Assembly (NCBI GenBank): GCA_014859985.1
Contig: JACZKN010000421.1
Location: 1-6,244, forward strand
Origin: Candidatus Krumholzibacteriia bacterium
GTDB taxonomy: Bacteria > Krumholzibacteriota > Krumholzibacteriia > LZORAL124-64-63
Direction: 5' to 3'
DNA: 6,244 nt
A program made the translations under genes and the position numbers. Below are positions 1-5,873 of this stretch, one piece after another. The notes below the pieces were generated by a model that was given only the letters and a program-made list of their open reading frames with translations, was not told where the DNA came from and ran no database searches. Positions within the stretch are counted from its first letter, which is position 1, and every line of letters begins with the position of its first letter.

Positions 1-666
1 CAGCAAGGCGATCCGCGCCCCGCGGTCCCCGGCCCCGAACAGCCAGCTGCCCGATACCAGGATGTCCGCCCCCGCCTCGCGGCACACGCGGCCGGTGTCG
101 GCGTTGATGCCGCCGTCCACGTTGATCAGGAAATCGCCCGCGCCGGCGGCGCGGCGCCGCGCCAGCTCGGCGATCTTCGCCACGCCCGCCGGGTCGAAGG
201 CCTGCCCGCCGAACCCCGGCTGCACCGTCATCACCAGCACCAGGTCCACCTGCCCCAGCCAGGGCTCCACCAGGTCCAGCGGCGTGCCGGGGTTCAGGGA
301 GATCCCCCGCTTCATCCCCAGATCGCCGATGCGCCGCAGGGTCCCGCGCAGCGGCGCCTCGGCCTCCACGTGGACGGTCAGCCCGTCCACGCCCGCGGCG
401 GCGAACGGCTCGATGAAGCGGTCCGGATGGGTCATCATCAGGTGGGCGTCCAGGGGCAGTGCGGTCACCCGGCGGACGGCCTGGCAGACCAGGGGTCCGA
501 AGGTGAGGTTGGGCACGAAGTGGCCGTCCATCACGTCCAGGTGCAGCAGGTCGCAGCCGGCGGCGGTCATGGCGGCGATGTCGTCGGCCAGGCGGGCGAA
601 GTCGGCCGAGAGCAGGGACGGCGCGACCCAGGCGGTGCCCTCAGCGGGACGAGGCAACCAGCTCAA
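1..666 (-). CDS. rpe: Ribulose-phosphate 3-epimerase, 3' end cut by window
   Basis: Cytosolic TIM-barrel enzyme that interconverts ribulose 5-phosphate and xylulose 5-phosphate in the pentose phosphate (or Calvin) pathway. I translated 222 codons from the sequence. Near the N-terminus is APSLLSADF (about residues 15-23), then HLDVMDGHFVPN (42-53), DAHLMM (73-78), the loop MTVQPGFGGQ (146-155), NVDGGIN (182-188) and the phosphate-binding VSGSWLF (204-210). By family knowledge the metal ligands and catalytic residues are H42, D44, H75 and D184, with S20 nearby, and all are present. The family is about 220-230 residues long, so only the last few residues and the stop are missing. I chose the TTG at 666 because AAGGGAG (679-673) lies six bases upstream. 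A second in-frame TTG at 657 is less well placed. The start lies inside the end of the PASTA gene, with a 26-base overlap, which suggests coupled translation. Confidence 0.95.
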   Translation of the reverse strand, partial: MSWLPRPAEGTAWVAPSLLSADFARLADDIAAMTAAGCDLLHLDVMDGHFVPNLTFGPLVCQAVRRVTALPLDAHLMMTHPDRFIEPFAAAGVDGLTVHVEAEAPLRGTLRRIGDLGMKRGISLNPGTPLDLVEPWLGQVDLVLVMTVQPGFGGQAFDPAGVAKIAELARRRAAGAGDFLINVDGGINADTGRVCREAGADILVSGSWLFGAGDRGARIALL

Positions 667-1366
667 GGCGGTCTCCCTTCGCGATGCGCGTGCCCGCGGG
701 CGGTTCCTGCCGGACCACCGTGTTGGGCGGCACCTTGCCCGTGCGCTGGTACTGCACCGGTCCCAGCACGAAGCCCGCCGCAGCCACGGCCTGGCGCGCC
801 CGGTACAGGGGCGCGCCCACCAGGTCGGGCATGCGCAGCAGCCGGGCGGGGGCCGGTTCGGCCACCACCAGGTCCACCGTGGCACCCTTGTAGGTCTCGG
901 TCCCGGCCTCCGGGTCCTGGTAGGCCACGACGGTTTCGGTCACACCCGAGCGCCGCACCCGCAGCACGCGCCCGAGGCGGTAGTTCTCCCGCTGCAGGGT
1001 GATCTCGGCCTGGCGCAGGGAGAGCCCCGCCAGGCGGGGCAGCGCCCCGGCGGGCGGCCCGCTGCTGGTGACCAGGACGATGGTGCGTCCGCCGCGCACC
1101 CGGGCCGCGGGGGCCGGCAGCTGGTCCAGGATCATGCCGGCAGGGATGGTCGGATGGGGACGCTGGCGGGCCACCGCCAGGTCCAGGTACAGCACCTGCA
1201 GGCGCTGCTGCGCCTGGCCCACGCTGAGCCCGCGCACGTCCGGCATCACCACCACCTCGTTGTGGTGGATGATGGCCGGCAGGACCAGGAAGTTGACCGT
1301 CATCACGGCCGCACCCCCGGTCAGGGCCATGGCCAGAAGCAGCAGCAGGAACTTCCAGAGCTTCAC
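641..1366 (-). CDS. Membrane-anchored protein with three PASTA domains, no kinase domain
   Basis: 241 residues. A short basic start (MKLWK) leads into one long hydrophobic segment (about 6-32), which reads as a signal anchor placing the rest outside the cytoplasm. Three PASTA-like repeats follow, at about 38-103 (MPDVRGLSVGQA...), 107-169 and 177-240 (MPDLVGAPLYRA...). Each ends in the usual pattern of a V/I-x-Q/D-x-P-x-A-G-like turn followed by a KG or GG and a hydrophobic strand. In other proteins PASTA domains bind muropeptides or peptidoglycan, usually on Ser/Thr kinases or penicillin-binding proteins. Neither kinase nor transpeptidase is present here, so I infer an envelope-binding role with no known activity. 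The start is GTG at 1366; the only nearby Shine-Dalgarno-like site, GAGG (1381-1378), is eleven bases away, so initiation may depend on ribosomes from rsmB, which ends 27 bases upstream. The precise function is unknown. Confidence 0.88.
   Translation of the reverse strand: MKLWKFLLLLLAMALTGGAAVMTVNFLVLPAIIHHNEVVVMPDVRGLSVGQAQQRLQVLYLDLAVARQRPHPTIPAGMILDQLPAPAARVRGGRTIVLVTSSGPPAGALPRLAGLSLRQAEITLQRENYRLGRVLRVRRSGVTETVVAYQDPEAGTETYKGATVDLVVAEPAPARLLRMPDLVGAPLYRARQAVAAAGFVLGPVQYQRTGKVPPNTVVRQEPPAGTRIAKGDRLELVASSR
673..679 (-). promoter_or_regulatory. Shine-Dalgarno site deciding the TTG start of rpe
   Basis: AAGGGAG on the minus strand, six bases before the TTG at 666. It lies within the last codons of the PASTA gene and is the reason for preferring this TTG over a later one. 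Confidence 0.7.
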
Positions 1367-1393
1367 GTCGTGCGCATCCTCGCGTGCTAGGCT

Positions 1394-2779
1394 TCAGTCC
1401 GCGCGCCGCAGGCGGGCCGCGAAGAAACCGTCGCCGTCGCCGTCGGGCGCCGCGCCCGGCACCCAGGTCCGTCGCCACCGTCCGTCCCGGTGATGGGGCA
1501 GCGGGACCAAGGGTACGCCGCAGGCCAGCAGCCTGTCCAGCACCTGCTCGTTCTCCTCGGGCTCGAGGCTGCAGGTGGCGTACAGCAGGACACCGCCCGG
1601 GCGCAGCAGTTCCGCCGCCCGGGCGGCCAGGGCCAGCAGGGTGGGGCCGTTGGCCGCCGGCACCCCCCGCTTGAGCTGCAGCCGCGCTTCCGGGTGATGG
1701 CGCAGCACTCCCGTGCCGCTGCAGGGGCCGTCCAGGAGGACCACGGCGCAGCTGCCGGGGCGCAGCGGCGGCGCCGTGCCGTCGGCCGCCAACAGGACGA
1801 CCGGGCACCCGGTGATGCGGGCGGTGGCCTGCCGCAGCAGCGGCAGACGGTCGGTGCGCAGGTCCGCCGCCACCAGCAGCGGCAGGCCGGGCCAGGCAGC
1901 GGCCAGCCGGCGGGTCTTGCCGCCGGGCGCGGCGCACAGGTCCAGCACCGGCGCTGCCGGGGTGCCCAGCCCCTCGAGCAGCCAGCTCGTGGCGCGCTGC
2001 ACGTTGGGATCCTGCACCAGCAGCCACCCCCAGCGCTCCAGCAGCGACCCGATGGTCGCCCGGTCGGGGCGGTCGCCGCAGACCAGGATGCGCGGGTCGT
2101 CCGCCCCGGGATCAGTCGGGCAGCCGGCCTGGGCCAGCAGCGCCCGGGCGGCCTGCGGATCCTGGGGCTCGAGGACGCGGAAGGCCACCGGCACCGGCCG
2201 GTTGTTTGCCGCCAGCAGCGCGGCCGTCGTCTCGGCACCCAGGCGCTTCAACCAGCGGTCCACCAGCCAGCGCGGGTGGGCGTGCCAGGCGGCGAGCCCG
2301 GCCGGCGTCCCCTCGCCCAGGTCGGCAAAGGCCGCGCGCAGGCGTCCGGTCCGTTCCTGTGGTCCGGTGGTCTCGTCCGGCCGCAGCTCGCGCCGCGCCG
2401 CCTGCAGCAGCCCGTTGACGAACCCCACCAGGCGCGGCGAAATGTCCTGCCGGCACAGCTCGCCGGCCTGGTGCAGGGCCGCGAACGGCGGCACCTGGTC
2501 CAGGGCCACGAGCTGGTGCAGGGACAGGCGCAGCAGCGCGAGCAGGCCCGGGTCCGTGGGCGGCTGCCGGCGGGCGTAGCGCCGGATCAGGTGGTCGTAG
2601 CGCAGCTGCCACTGGAGGGTGCCGCGCACCAGCTCGGCCAGGAAGGCCCGGTCGCGGGGTTCGGCCCCGGCCGAGCGCAGCGCGTCCAGGGCCTGGTCCA
2701 GAAGGGGATCCAGGCGGCCTCCCTGCCCCGCCTGGACGAGCACGGAGATGGCGCGGCGCCGGACCGGATCGGCGCTCAT
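1394..2779 (-). CDS. rsmB: 16S rRNA (cytosine-967-C5)-methyltransferase RsmB
   Basis: 461 residues, slightly longer than the E. coli enzyme (429). It methylates C5 of cytosine 967 in 16S rRNA before 30S assembly, using S-adenosylmethionine. A helical NusB-like RNA-binding domain spans about residues 1-135; the catalytic Rossmann domain follows a linker region. Motif I DLCAAPGGKT (280-289) binds SAM. Motif IV is DGPCSGTG (350-357), with C353, and motif VI YATCSLEPEEN (400-410) carries the nucleophile C403. The protein ends with the family-typical DGFF followed by a basic tail. Motif IV usually reads DAPCSGTG, so G351 is a mild variant. The ATG at 2779 overlaps the fmt stop as ATGA, implying reinitiation by ribosomes leaving fmt; the only Shine-Dalgarno-like run (GGGGGA) is about twelve bases away. 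fmt-rsmB adjacency is widespread in bacteria. Confidence 0.96.
   Translation of the reverse strand: MSADPVRRRAISVLVQAGQGGRLDPLLDQALDALRSAGAEPRDRAFLAELVRGTLQWQLRYDHLIRRYARRQPPTDPGLLALLRLSLHQLVALDQVPPFAALHQAGELCRQDISPRLVGFVNGLLQAARRELRPDETTGPQERTGRLRAAFADLGEGTPAGLAAWHAHPRWLVDRWLKRLGAETTAALLAANNRPVPVAFRVLEPQDPQAARALLAQAGCPTDPGADDPRILVCGDRPDRATIGSLLERWGWLLVQDPNVQRATSWLLEGLGTPAAPVLDLCAAPGGKTRRLAAAWPGLPLLVAADLRTDRLPLLRQATARITGCPVVLLAADGTAPPLRPGSCAVVLLDGPCSGTGVLRHHPEARLQLKRGVPAANGPTLLALAARAAELLRPGGVLLYATCSLEPEENEQVLDRLLACGVPLVPLPHHRDGRWRRTWVPGAAPDGDGDGFFAARLRRAD
1428..1445 (+). repeat. Three tandem copies of a hexamer (CCGTCG) inside rsmB
   Basis: Three perfect CCGTCG copies on the plus strand. On the coding strand they encode Asp-Gly three times just before the conserved Phe-Phe of RsmB (residues 446-453). 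The family usually has one Asp-Gly here, so the tract may have grown by slippage. Any change in copy number keeps the frame. Confidence 0.8.
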
Positions 2780-3711
2780 GAACGCAGCACGTCCCCCGGC
2801 ACGATCGCGAAGCCGCGCAGGAACGCGTCCACCGGCAGGGGCTTCTTGCCCGGCACCTGCAGGCCCGTCAACCGCACGGCGCCCTCGCCGCAGGCCACCA
2901 CCACACCCTCGTCGCCGCTGGCAAGCACCGTCCCCGGCTCGCGCAGGGTGGCGCGCATGGTGCAGGGCCGCGCCTCGGTGATCTTCAGCAGCTGCTCGCC
3001 CAGGTACGTGGTGGTGCCGGGCCAGGGCGACAGGGCGCGGATCTGGTTGTGCACCGTCACGCAATGCCGGTCCCAGCGCACGGCCGAGAGGGAGCGGGTC
3101 AGCTTGGGCGCGTAGACCGCGCCCTCGTCGTTCTGGGGCACCGGATCCACCTGGCCGTTGGCCAGGCGCCGCAGGGTGTGGATCAGCAGGTCGGCGCCCT
3201 GGCCCGCCAGGCGGTCCAGCAGCTCGCCGGCCGAGTCCTCCGGCGCGATGGCCAGGCTGCGCTCGGCCAGCACCGGTCCCGTGTCGACGCCCTCGTCCAT
3301 GCGCATGATCGTCACGCCGGTCCAGCTGTCCCCGTGCATGACGGCGTACTGCACCGGCGAGACCCCCCGCCAGCGCGGCAGCAGGCTGGCGTGCACGTTG
3401 ATGCAGCCGAAGCGCGGGGTCGACAGCAGGGGTTCCTTGAGGATGTGGCCGAAGGCGACCACCACCACGGCGTCGGGCTGCTGCGCCAGCACGGCCTCGG
3501 TGACCGCCTTGCGGTCGCCCTTGCCGAAGTCCAGGACCGGCAGGCCGTGGGCCCGGGCGGCGGCCTTGACCGCCGTGGGCAGCAGCCGGCGGCCGCGGCC
3601 GGCGCCCCGGTCGGGCTGGGTCACCACCAGGCACACGTCGAAGCGGGCCTCGACCAGCGCGTCCAGCGACGGGACGGCGAAGTCCGGCGAACCCATGAAC
3701 ACGATGCGCAT
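2776..3711 (-). CDS. fmt: Methionyl-tRNA formyltransferase
   Basis: 311 residues, the normal family length. It transfers the formyl group from 10-formyltetrahydrofolate to the amino group of Met-tRNAfMet, preparing the initiator tRNA. The N-terminal Rossmann-like catalytic domain begins with MRIVFMGSPDFAVPSL and includes the acceptor-stem loop TQPDRGAGRG (31-40). The signature INVHASLLPRWRG (104-116) provides N105 and H107, and GVDTG (141-145) provides D143, matching the E. coli Asn106-His108-Asp144 triad. The C-terminal tRNA-binding domain covers about 206-311 and includes SPWPGTTTY (228-236) and LQVPGKKPL (284-292). The ATG at 3711 overlaps the def stop by one base (TGATG). A run of eight G (3727-3720) sits eight bases upstream and can serve as a Shine-Dalgarno site. 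def-fmt is one of the most conserved bacterial gene pairs. Confidence 0.98.
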   Translation of the reverse strand: MRIVFMGSPDFAVPSLDALVEARFDVCLVVTQPDRGAGRGRRLLPTAVKAAARAHGLPVLDFGKGDRKAVTEAVLAQQPDAVVVVAFGHILKEPLLSTPRFGCINVHASLLPRWRGVSPVQYAVMHGDSWTGVTIMRMDEGVDTGPVLAERSLAIAPEDSAGELLDRLAGQGADLLIHTLRRLANGQVDPVPQNDEGAVYAPKLTRSLSAVRWDRHCVTVHNQIRALSPWPGTTTYLGEQLLKITEARPCTMRATLREPGTVLASGDEGVVVACGEGAVRLTGLQVPGKKPLPVDAFLRGFAIVPGDVLRS

Positions 3712-4250
3712 CAGGTCGTCCCCCCCCGGCCGCCCAGCCCGCGCAGCCGCAGCCACAGCAGCCGCGGCAGCAGGGACCAGCGGCGCGCCCGTCCCAGGCG
3801 GTCGATGAACAGCACGCCGTCCAGGTGGTCGATCTCGTGCTGCACGATGCGGGCCACCAGCCCTTCGTCGCGCAGCGTCCGCGTCTCGCCGGCGGCGGTC
3901 TCGTAGCGCACGGCCACGCCCCGGGGCCGGACGACCGGCACGTAGAGGCCGGGGAACGAGAGGCAGCCCTCCTCGAAGGGCTCGGCCGGGCCGAAGGTCT
4001 CGACGACCACCGGGTTGACCAGGTCCAGCCGCTGCCGCTCCGCCGGCAGCCGCGGGTTCCGCACCACCACCAGCCGCAGCTCCCGGCCAACCTGGGGCGC
4101 CGCCAGCCCCACGCCGCCCCCCTGCCGCAGCACCGCCCACATGGCGTCCAGCAGGGCGCCCGTGGCCGGATCATCCGCAACGGCGGCGGCCGCCCGCCGG
4201 CGCAGGCAGGCGGCCCCGTACAGCCGGACGCGAGGCGCCGCGGCGGGCAA
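3711..4250 (-). CDS. def: Peptide deformylase
   Basis: 179 residues. This metalloenzyme removes the N-formyl group from nascent proteins, undoing the modification made by the next gene's product. All three family motifs are intact: GVGLAAPQ (46-53), EGCLSFPG (94-101) and QHEIDHLDG (137-145). By family knowledge C96, H138 and H142 bind the metal and E139 is the catalytic base. The N-terminal part keeps the usual R-L-Y-G near residues 9-12. The C-terminus (about 151-179) is a basic tail rich in Leu, Arg and Gly that is less conserved. The start is TTG at 4250, chosen because GAGGAA (4262-4257) lies six bases upstream within the last yajC codons and because this gives the expected N-terminal length. 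The gene begins three bases after yajC ends and ends in a G8 run next to the fmt start. Confidence 0.97.
   Translation of the reverse strand: MPAAAPRVRLYGAACLRRRAAAAVADDPATGALLDAMWAVLRQGGGVGLAAPQVGRELRLVVVRNPRLPAERQRLDLVNPVVVETFGPAEPFEEGCLSFPGLYVPVVRPRGVAVRYETAAGETRTLRDEGLVARIVQHEIDHLDGVLFIDRLGRARRWSLLPRLLWLRLRGLGGRGGTT
3720..3727 (-). other. G8 homopolymer at the 3' end of def
   Basis: Eight consecutive G on the coding strand, read as cGG GGG GGG in def two codons before its last residue. It forms a formal G-GGG-GGG slippery heptamer. It also lies eight bases before the fmt ATG, where a Shine-Dalgarno site belongs. A one-base backward slip here would join Def in frame to Fmt. Confidence 0.75.
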
Positions 4251-4253
4251 GCG

Positions 4254-4568
4254 CTATTCCTCGGGCACGACGGCGGTGATGGCCGCCAGGCTGATCTCCA
4301 CCTTGACGTTCTCGGCGATGGTCGCCACCACGCGGTCGCCCTTGACGTCGCGTACCGTGGCGAAGAGCCCGCCGCTGGTGACGATGCGGTCGCCGCGCTT
4401 GACGGCCGCGAGCATGGCCTTCCGGTGTTCCTGCTGCTTCTTCTGGGGCCGGATGATCATGAACCAGAAGACCAGGAAGATCAGGATGATGGGCAGGAAC
4501 TGGATCAGTCCGGCGCCGGCACCGCCGCCCTCGGCAGGTGGTGCGGCCATGGCGAGGAAGGTCTGCAT
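4254..4568 (-). CDS. yajC: Preprotein translocase subunit YajC
   Basis: 104 residues, normal for the family. YajC is a small inner-membrane protein that associates with SecDF and the SecYEG translocon and assists protein export. A Gly/Ala-rich periplasmic stretch (about 8-20) precedes one transmembrane helix (about 21-39, LIQFLPIILIFLVFWFMII). The hallmark RPQKKQQ (40-46) follows, then a cytosolic domain with GDRIVTSGGLFATV (59-72). The ATG at 4568 has a strong AAGGAG (4580-4575) six bases upstream. The frame stays open 34 codons further upstream, but those codons look like non-coding sequence and lack a good ribosome site. tgt-yajC order is common; the usual next genes secD and secF are absent, and def follows after three bases. 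Confidence 0.96.
   Translation of the reverse strand: MQTFLAMAAPPAEGGGAGAGLIQFLPIILIFLVFWFMIIRPQKKQQEHRKAMLAAVKRGDRIVTSGGLFATVRDVKGDRVVATIAENVKVEISLAAITAVVPEE
4257..4262 (-). promoter_or_regulatory. Shine-Dalgarno site for def inside the yajC end
   Basis: GAGGAA, six bases before the TTG at 4250. The same bases encode the last two glutamates of YajC, so initiation at def would be linked to termination of yajC. It decides the def start. Confidence 0.7.
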
Positions 4569-4682
4569 GGAACTCTCCTTGAACGGGCGAGGCCGGACCG
4601 CCTGCGCGGACGGGCCCAACGTCTCGAAACTCGCGAATCCCAAGATGCAACAACCGGCCGGTCCAAGCAAGTCCCGGCCCGC
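4569..4682 (-). other. tgt-yajC intergenic region, possible internal promoter
   Basis: This 114-base gap is the only sizeable non-coding stretch and is visibly richer in A+T than the genes. On the minus strand a weak promoter-like pair can be drawn, TTGCTT (4670-4665) and CATCTT (4647-4642), with 17 bases between. Each hexamer matches the sigma-70 consensus at only about half its positions. A perfect ten-base palindrome, ACCGGCCGGT (4653-4662), lies between them. The yajC ribosome site closes the region. A separate promoter for yajC-def-fmt-rsmB is plausible but unproven. Confidence 0.3.
4575..4580 (-). promoter_or_regulatory. Shine-Dalgarno site for yajC
   Basis: AAGGAG, a perfect core match, six bases before the ATG at 4568. 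It fixes the yajC start and argues against the longer in-frame extension beginning at 4670. Confidence 0.85.
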
Positions 4683-4692
4683 CTACGGGCCG
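4675..4692 (-). other. GC hairpin whose loop holds the tgt stop codon
   Basis: On the transcribed strand CGGCCCG and CGGGCCG form a seven-base-pair all-GC stem around a four-base loop, TAGG, which contains the TAG stop of tgt. The structure is read directly from the sequence. There is no following T run (the next bases are GGACTTGCTTGG), so it is not a classical intrinsic terminator. It could slow transcription, stabilise the upstream mRNA end or be coincidence in GC-rich DNA. Confidence 0.5.
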
Positions 4693-5873
4693 CGCCGGCG
4701 GACCTCGTCCAGGCGGCGGCGCTCGCCCTCGGCCCAGCGGCCGGCGACGGTCCCGGCGTGCTCGGCGTAGCGGTCCCCGGCGATGGCCGCACGGATGCCC
4801 GCCATCAGGTCCTGGTAGAAGTGCAGGTTGTGCAGCGTGGCCAGGGTGGGTCCCAGGATCTCGCGCGACTGGAACAGGTGGCGGATGTACCGCCGCGAGT
4901 GCCGGGCGCAGACCGGGCAGCCGCAGTCCGGGTCCAGGGGTGCCGGATCCTCGGCGTACTCCAGGTTCTTGACCACCAGGCGGCCGTCGCGGGTCAGCAC
5001 GGTGCCGGTGCGGGCCATGCGCGTGGGCAGCACGCAGTCGAACATGTCCACGCCGGCGGCCACCGCGGCCAGGATGTCGTCGGGAAAGCCCACGCCCATC
5101 AGGTAGCGGGGCCGGCCGTCGGGCAGCAGGCCGGCCGCCAGCTCCGTCATCTCCCGCAGGGCGGCCGTCGGCTCGCCCACCGAAAGCCCCCCGATGGCGT
5201 AGCCGGGCAGGTCGTACGCGGTCACCTCGGCGGCCGAGCGGCGGCGCAGGGCCTCGTCCGTACCCCCTTGCATGATGCCGAAGAGCACGCGTTCCCAGCC
5301 GCCCCGCGCGGTGCGGCCGCCGAAGACGTCCCGGCAGCGGCCCAGCCAGCGGGTGGTGCGCTCGACGGCCCGTTCCACTTCCCGCGGGTCGGCCCCGAAG
5401 GGCGCGCACTGGTCGAAGGCCATGACGATGTCCGCGCCCAGGGCCAGCTGGATCGCCATGCTCAACTCGGGGCTGAAGAAGTGGCGGCTGCCGTCCAGGT
5501 GGGAGCGGAACTCGACCCCGTCGTCGGTGATGCGGTTCAGTTCGTTCAGGGAGAAGACCTGGAAGCCGGCGCTGTCGGTCAGCAGCGCCCCGTCCCAGCC
5601 CTGGAAGCGGTGCAGCCCGCCCGCCCGCTCCACCAGCTCGTGCCCCGGCCGCAGGTACAGATGGTAGGTGTTGCCCAGGATCAGGCGCGCGCCCGTGGCC
5701 CAGACCTGCTCGAAGGTGACGGCCTTGACCGTGCCCACCGTACCGACGGGCATGAACACGGGGGTGTCGATCGTGCCGTGGCCGGTGACCAGCCGACCCA
5801 GGCGGGCCGCGGTCGTGGAGGAACGGGCCCCGACGGTGAAGCTGAAGGGCGTGTCCAGGGCGTGTCCGCTCAC
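4683..5873 (-). CDS. tgt: Queuine tRNA-ribosyltransferase (tRNA-guanine transglycosylase)
   Basis: 396 residues, about 20 longer than E. coli Tgt (375). It exchanges guanine 34 in the GUN anticodons of tRNA for Asp, Asn, His and Tyr with the queuosine precursor preQ1. The TIM-barrel fold shows FMPVGTVGTVKAV (40-52), GNTYHLYLRPG (67-77) and LLTDSAGFQVFSL (97-109) with catalytic D100. MFDCVLPTR (277-285) holds D279, which aligns with the E. coli nucleophile D264. The zinc site C317, C319, C322 and H348 has exactly the E. coli spacing. The substrate loop reads FDQCAPFGAD (153-162), where many homologues have FDECTPYPAD. The start is GTG at 5873, overlapping the queA stop as GTGA, with AGGAGG (5886-5881) seven bases upstream. 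It is paired with queA, whose product acts on the same tRNA base in the next step. Confidence 0.98.
   Translation of the reverse strand: MSGHALDTPFSFTVGARSSTTAARLGRLVTGHGTIDTPVFMPVGTVGTVKAVTFEQVWATGARLILGNTYHLYLRPGHELVERAGGLHRFQGWDGALLTDSAGFQVFSLNELNRITDDGVEFRSHLDGSRHFFSPELSMAIQLALGADIVMAFDQCAPFGADPREVERAVERTTRWLGRCRDVFGGRTARGGWERVLFGIMQGGTDEALRRRSAAEVTAYDLPGYAIGGLSVGEPTAALREMTELAAGLLPDGRPRYLMGVGFPDDILAAVAAGVDMFDCVLPTRMARTGTVLTRDGRLVVKNLEYAEDPAPLDPDCGCPVCARHSRRYIRHLFQSREILGPTLATLHNLHFYQDLMAGIRAAIAGDRYAEHAGTVAGRWAEGERRRLDEVRRRGP

Noticed and set aside
1024..1040. Near-perfect inverted repeat GCCCCGCC-A-GGCGGGGC as a terminator
   Set aside because: It lies inside the second PASTA domain, encodes normal residues (Pro-Arg-Leu-Ala-Gly), has too short a loop and no T run.
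1363..1377. Four-codon mini-ORF (ATG to TGA) overlapping the PASTA GTG start
   Set aside because: The only GAGG abuts its ATG with no spacing, so initiation is unlikely, and such short frames are expected by chance.
62..1390. 442-codon plus-strand open frame opposite rpe and the PASTA gene
   Set aside because: It spans two genes on the other strand and shows no domain; the minus-strand products are clearly recognisable.
1490..3115. 541-codon plus-strand open frame opposite rsmB and fmt
   Set aside because: It is the reverse of two enzymes with complete catalytic motifs, crosses their boundary, and has composition typical of a shadow frame.
1394..4180. Reading rsmB as the end of a 928-residue protein
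   Set aside because: The upstream part is the def and fmt region read in the wrong frame; the true RsmB starts at the ATG at 2779 overlapping the fmt stop.
4569..4670. 34-residue N-terminal extension of YajC from a TTG at 4670
   Set aside because: The ATG at 4568 has a perfect ribosome site and gives the normal family length; the extension has no YajC similarity.
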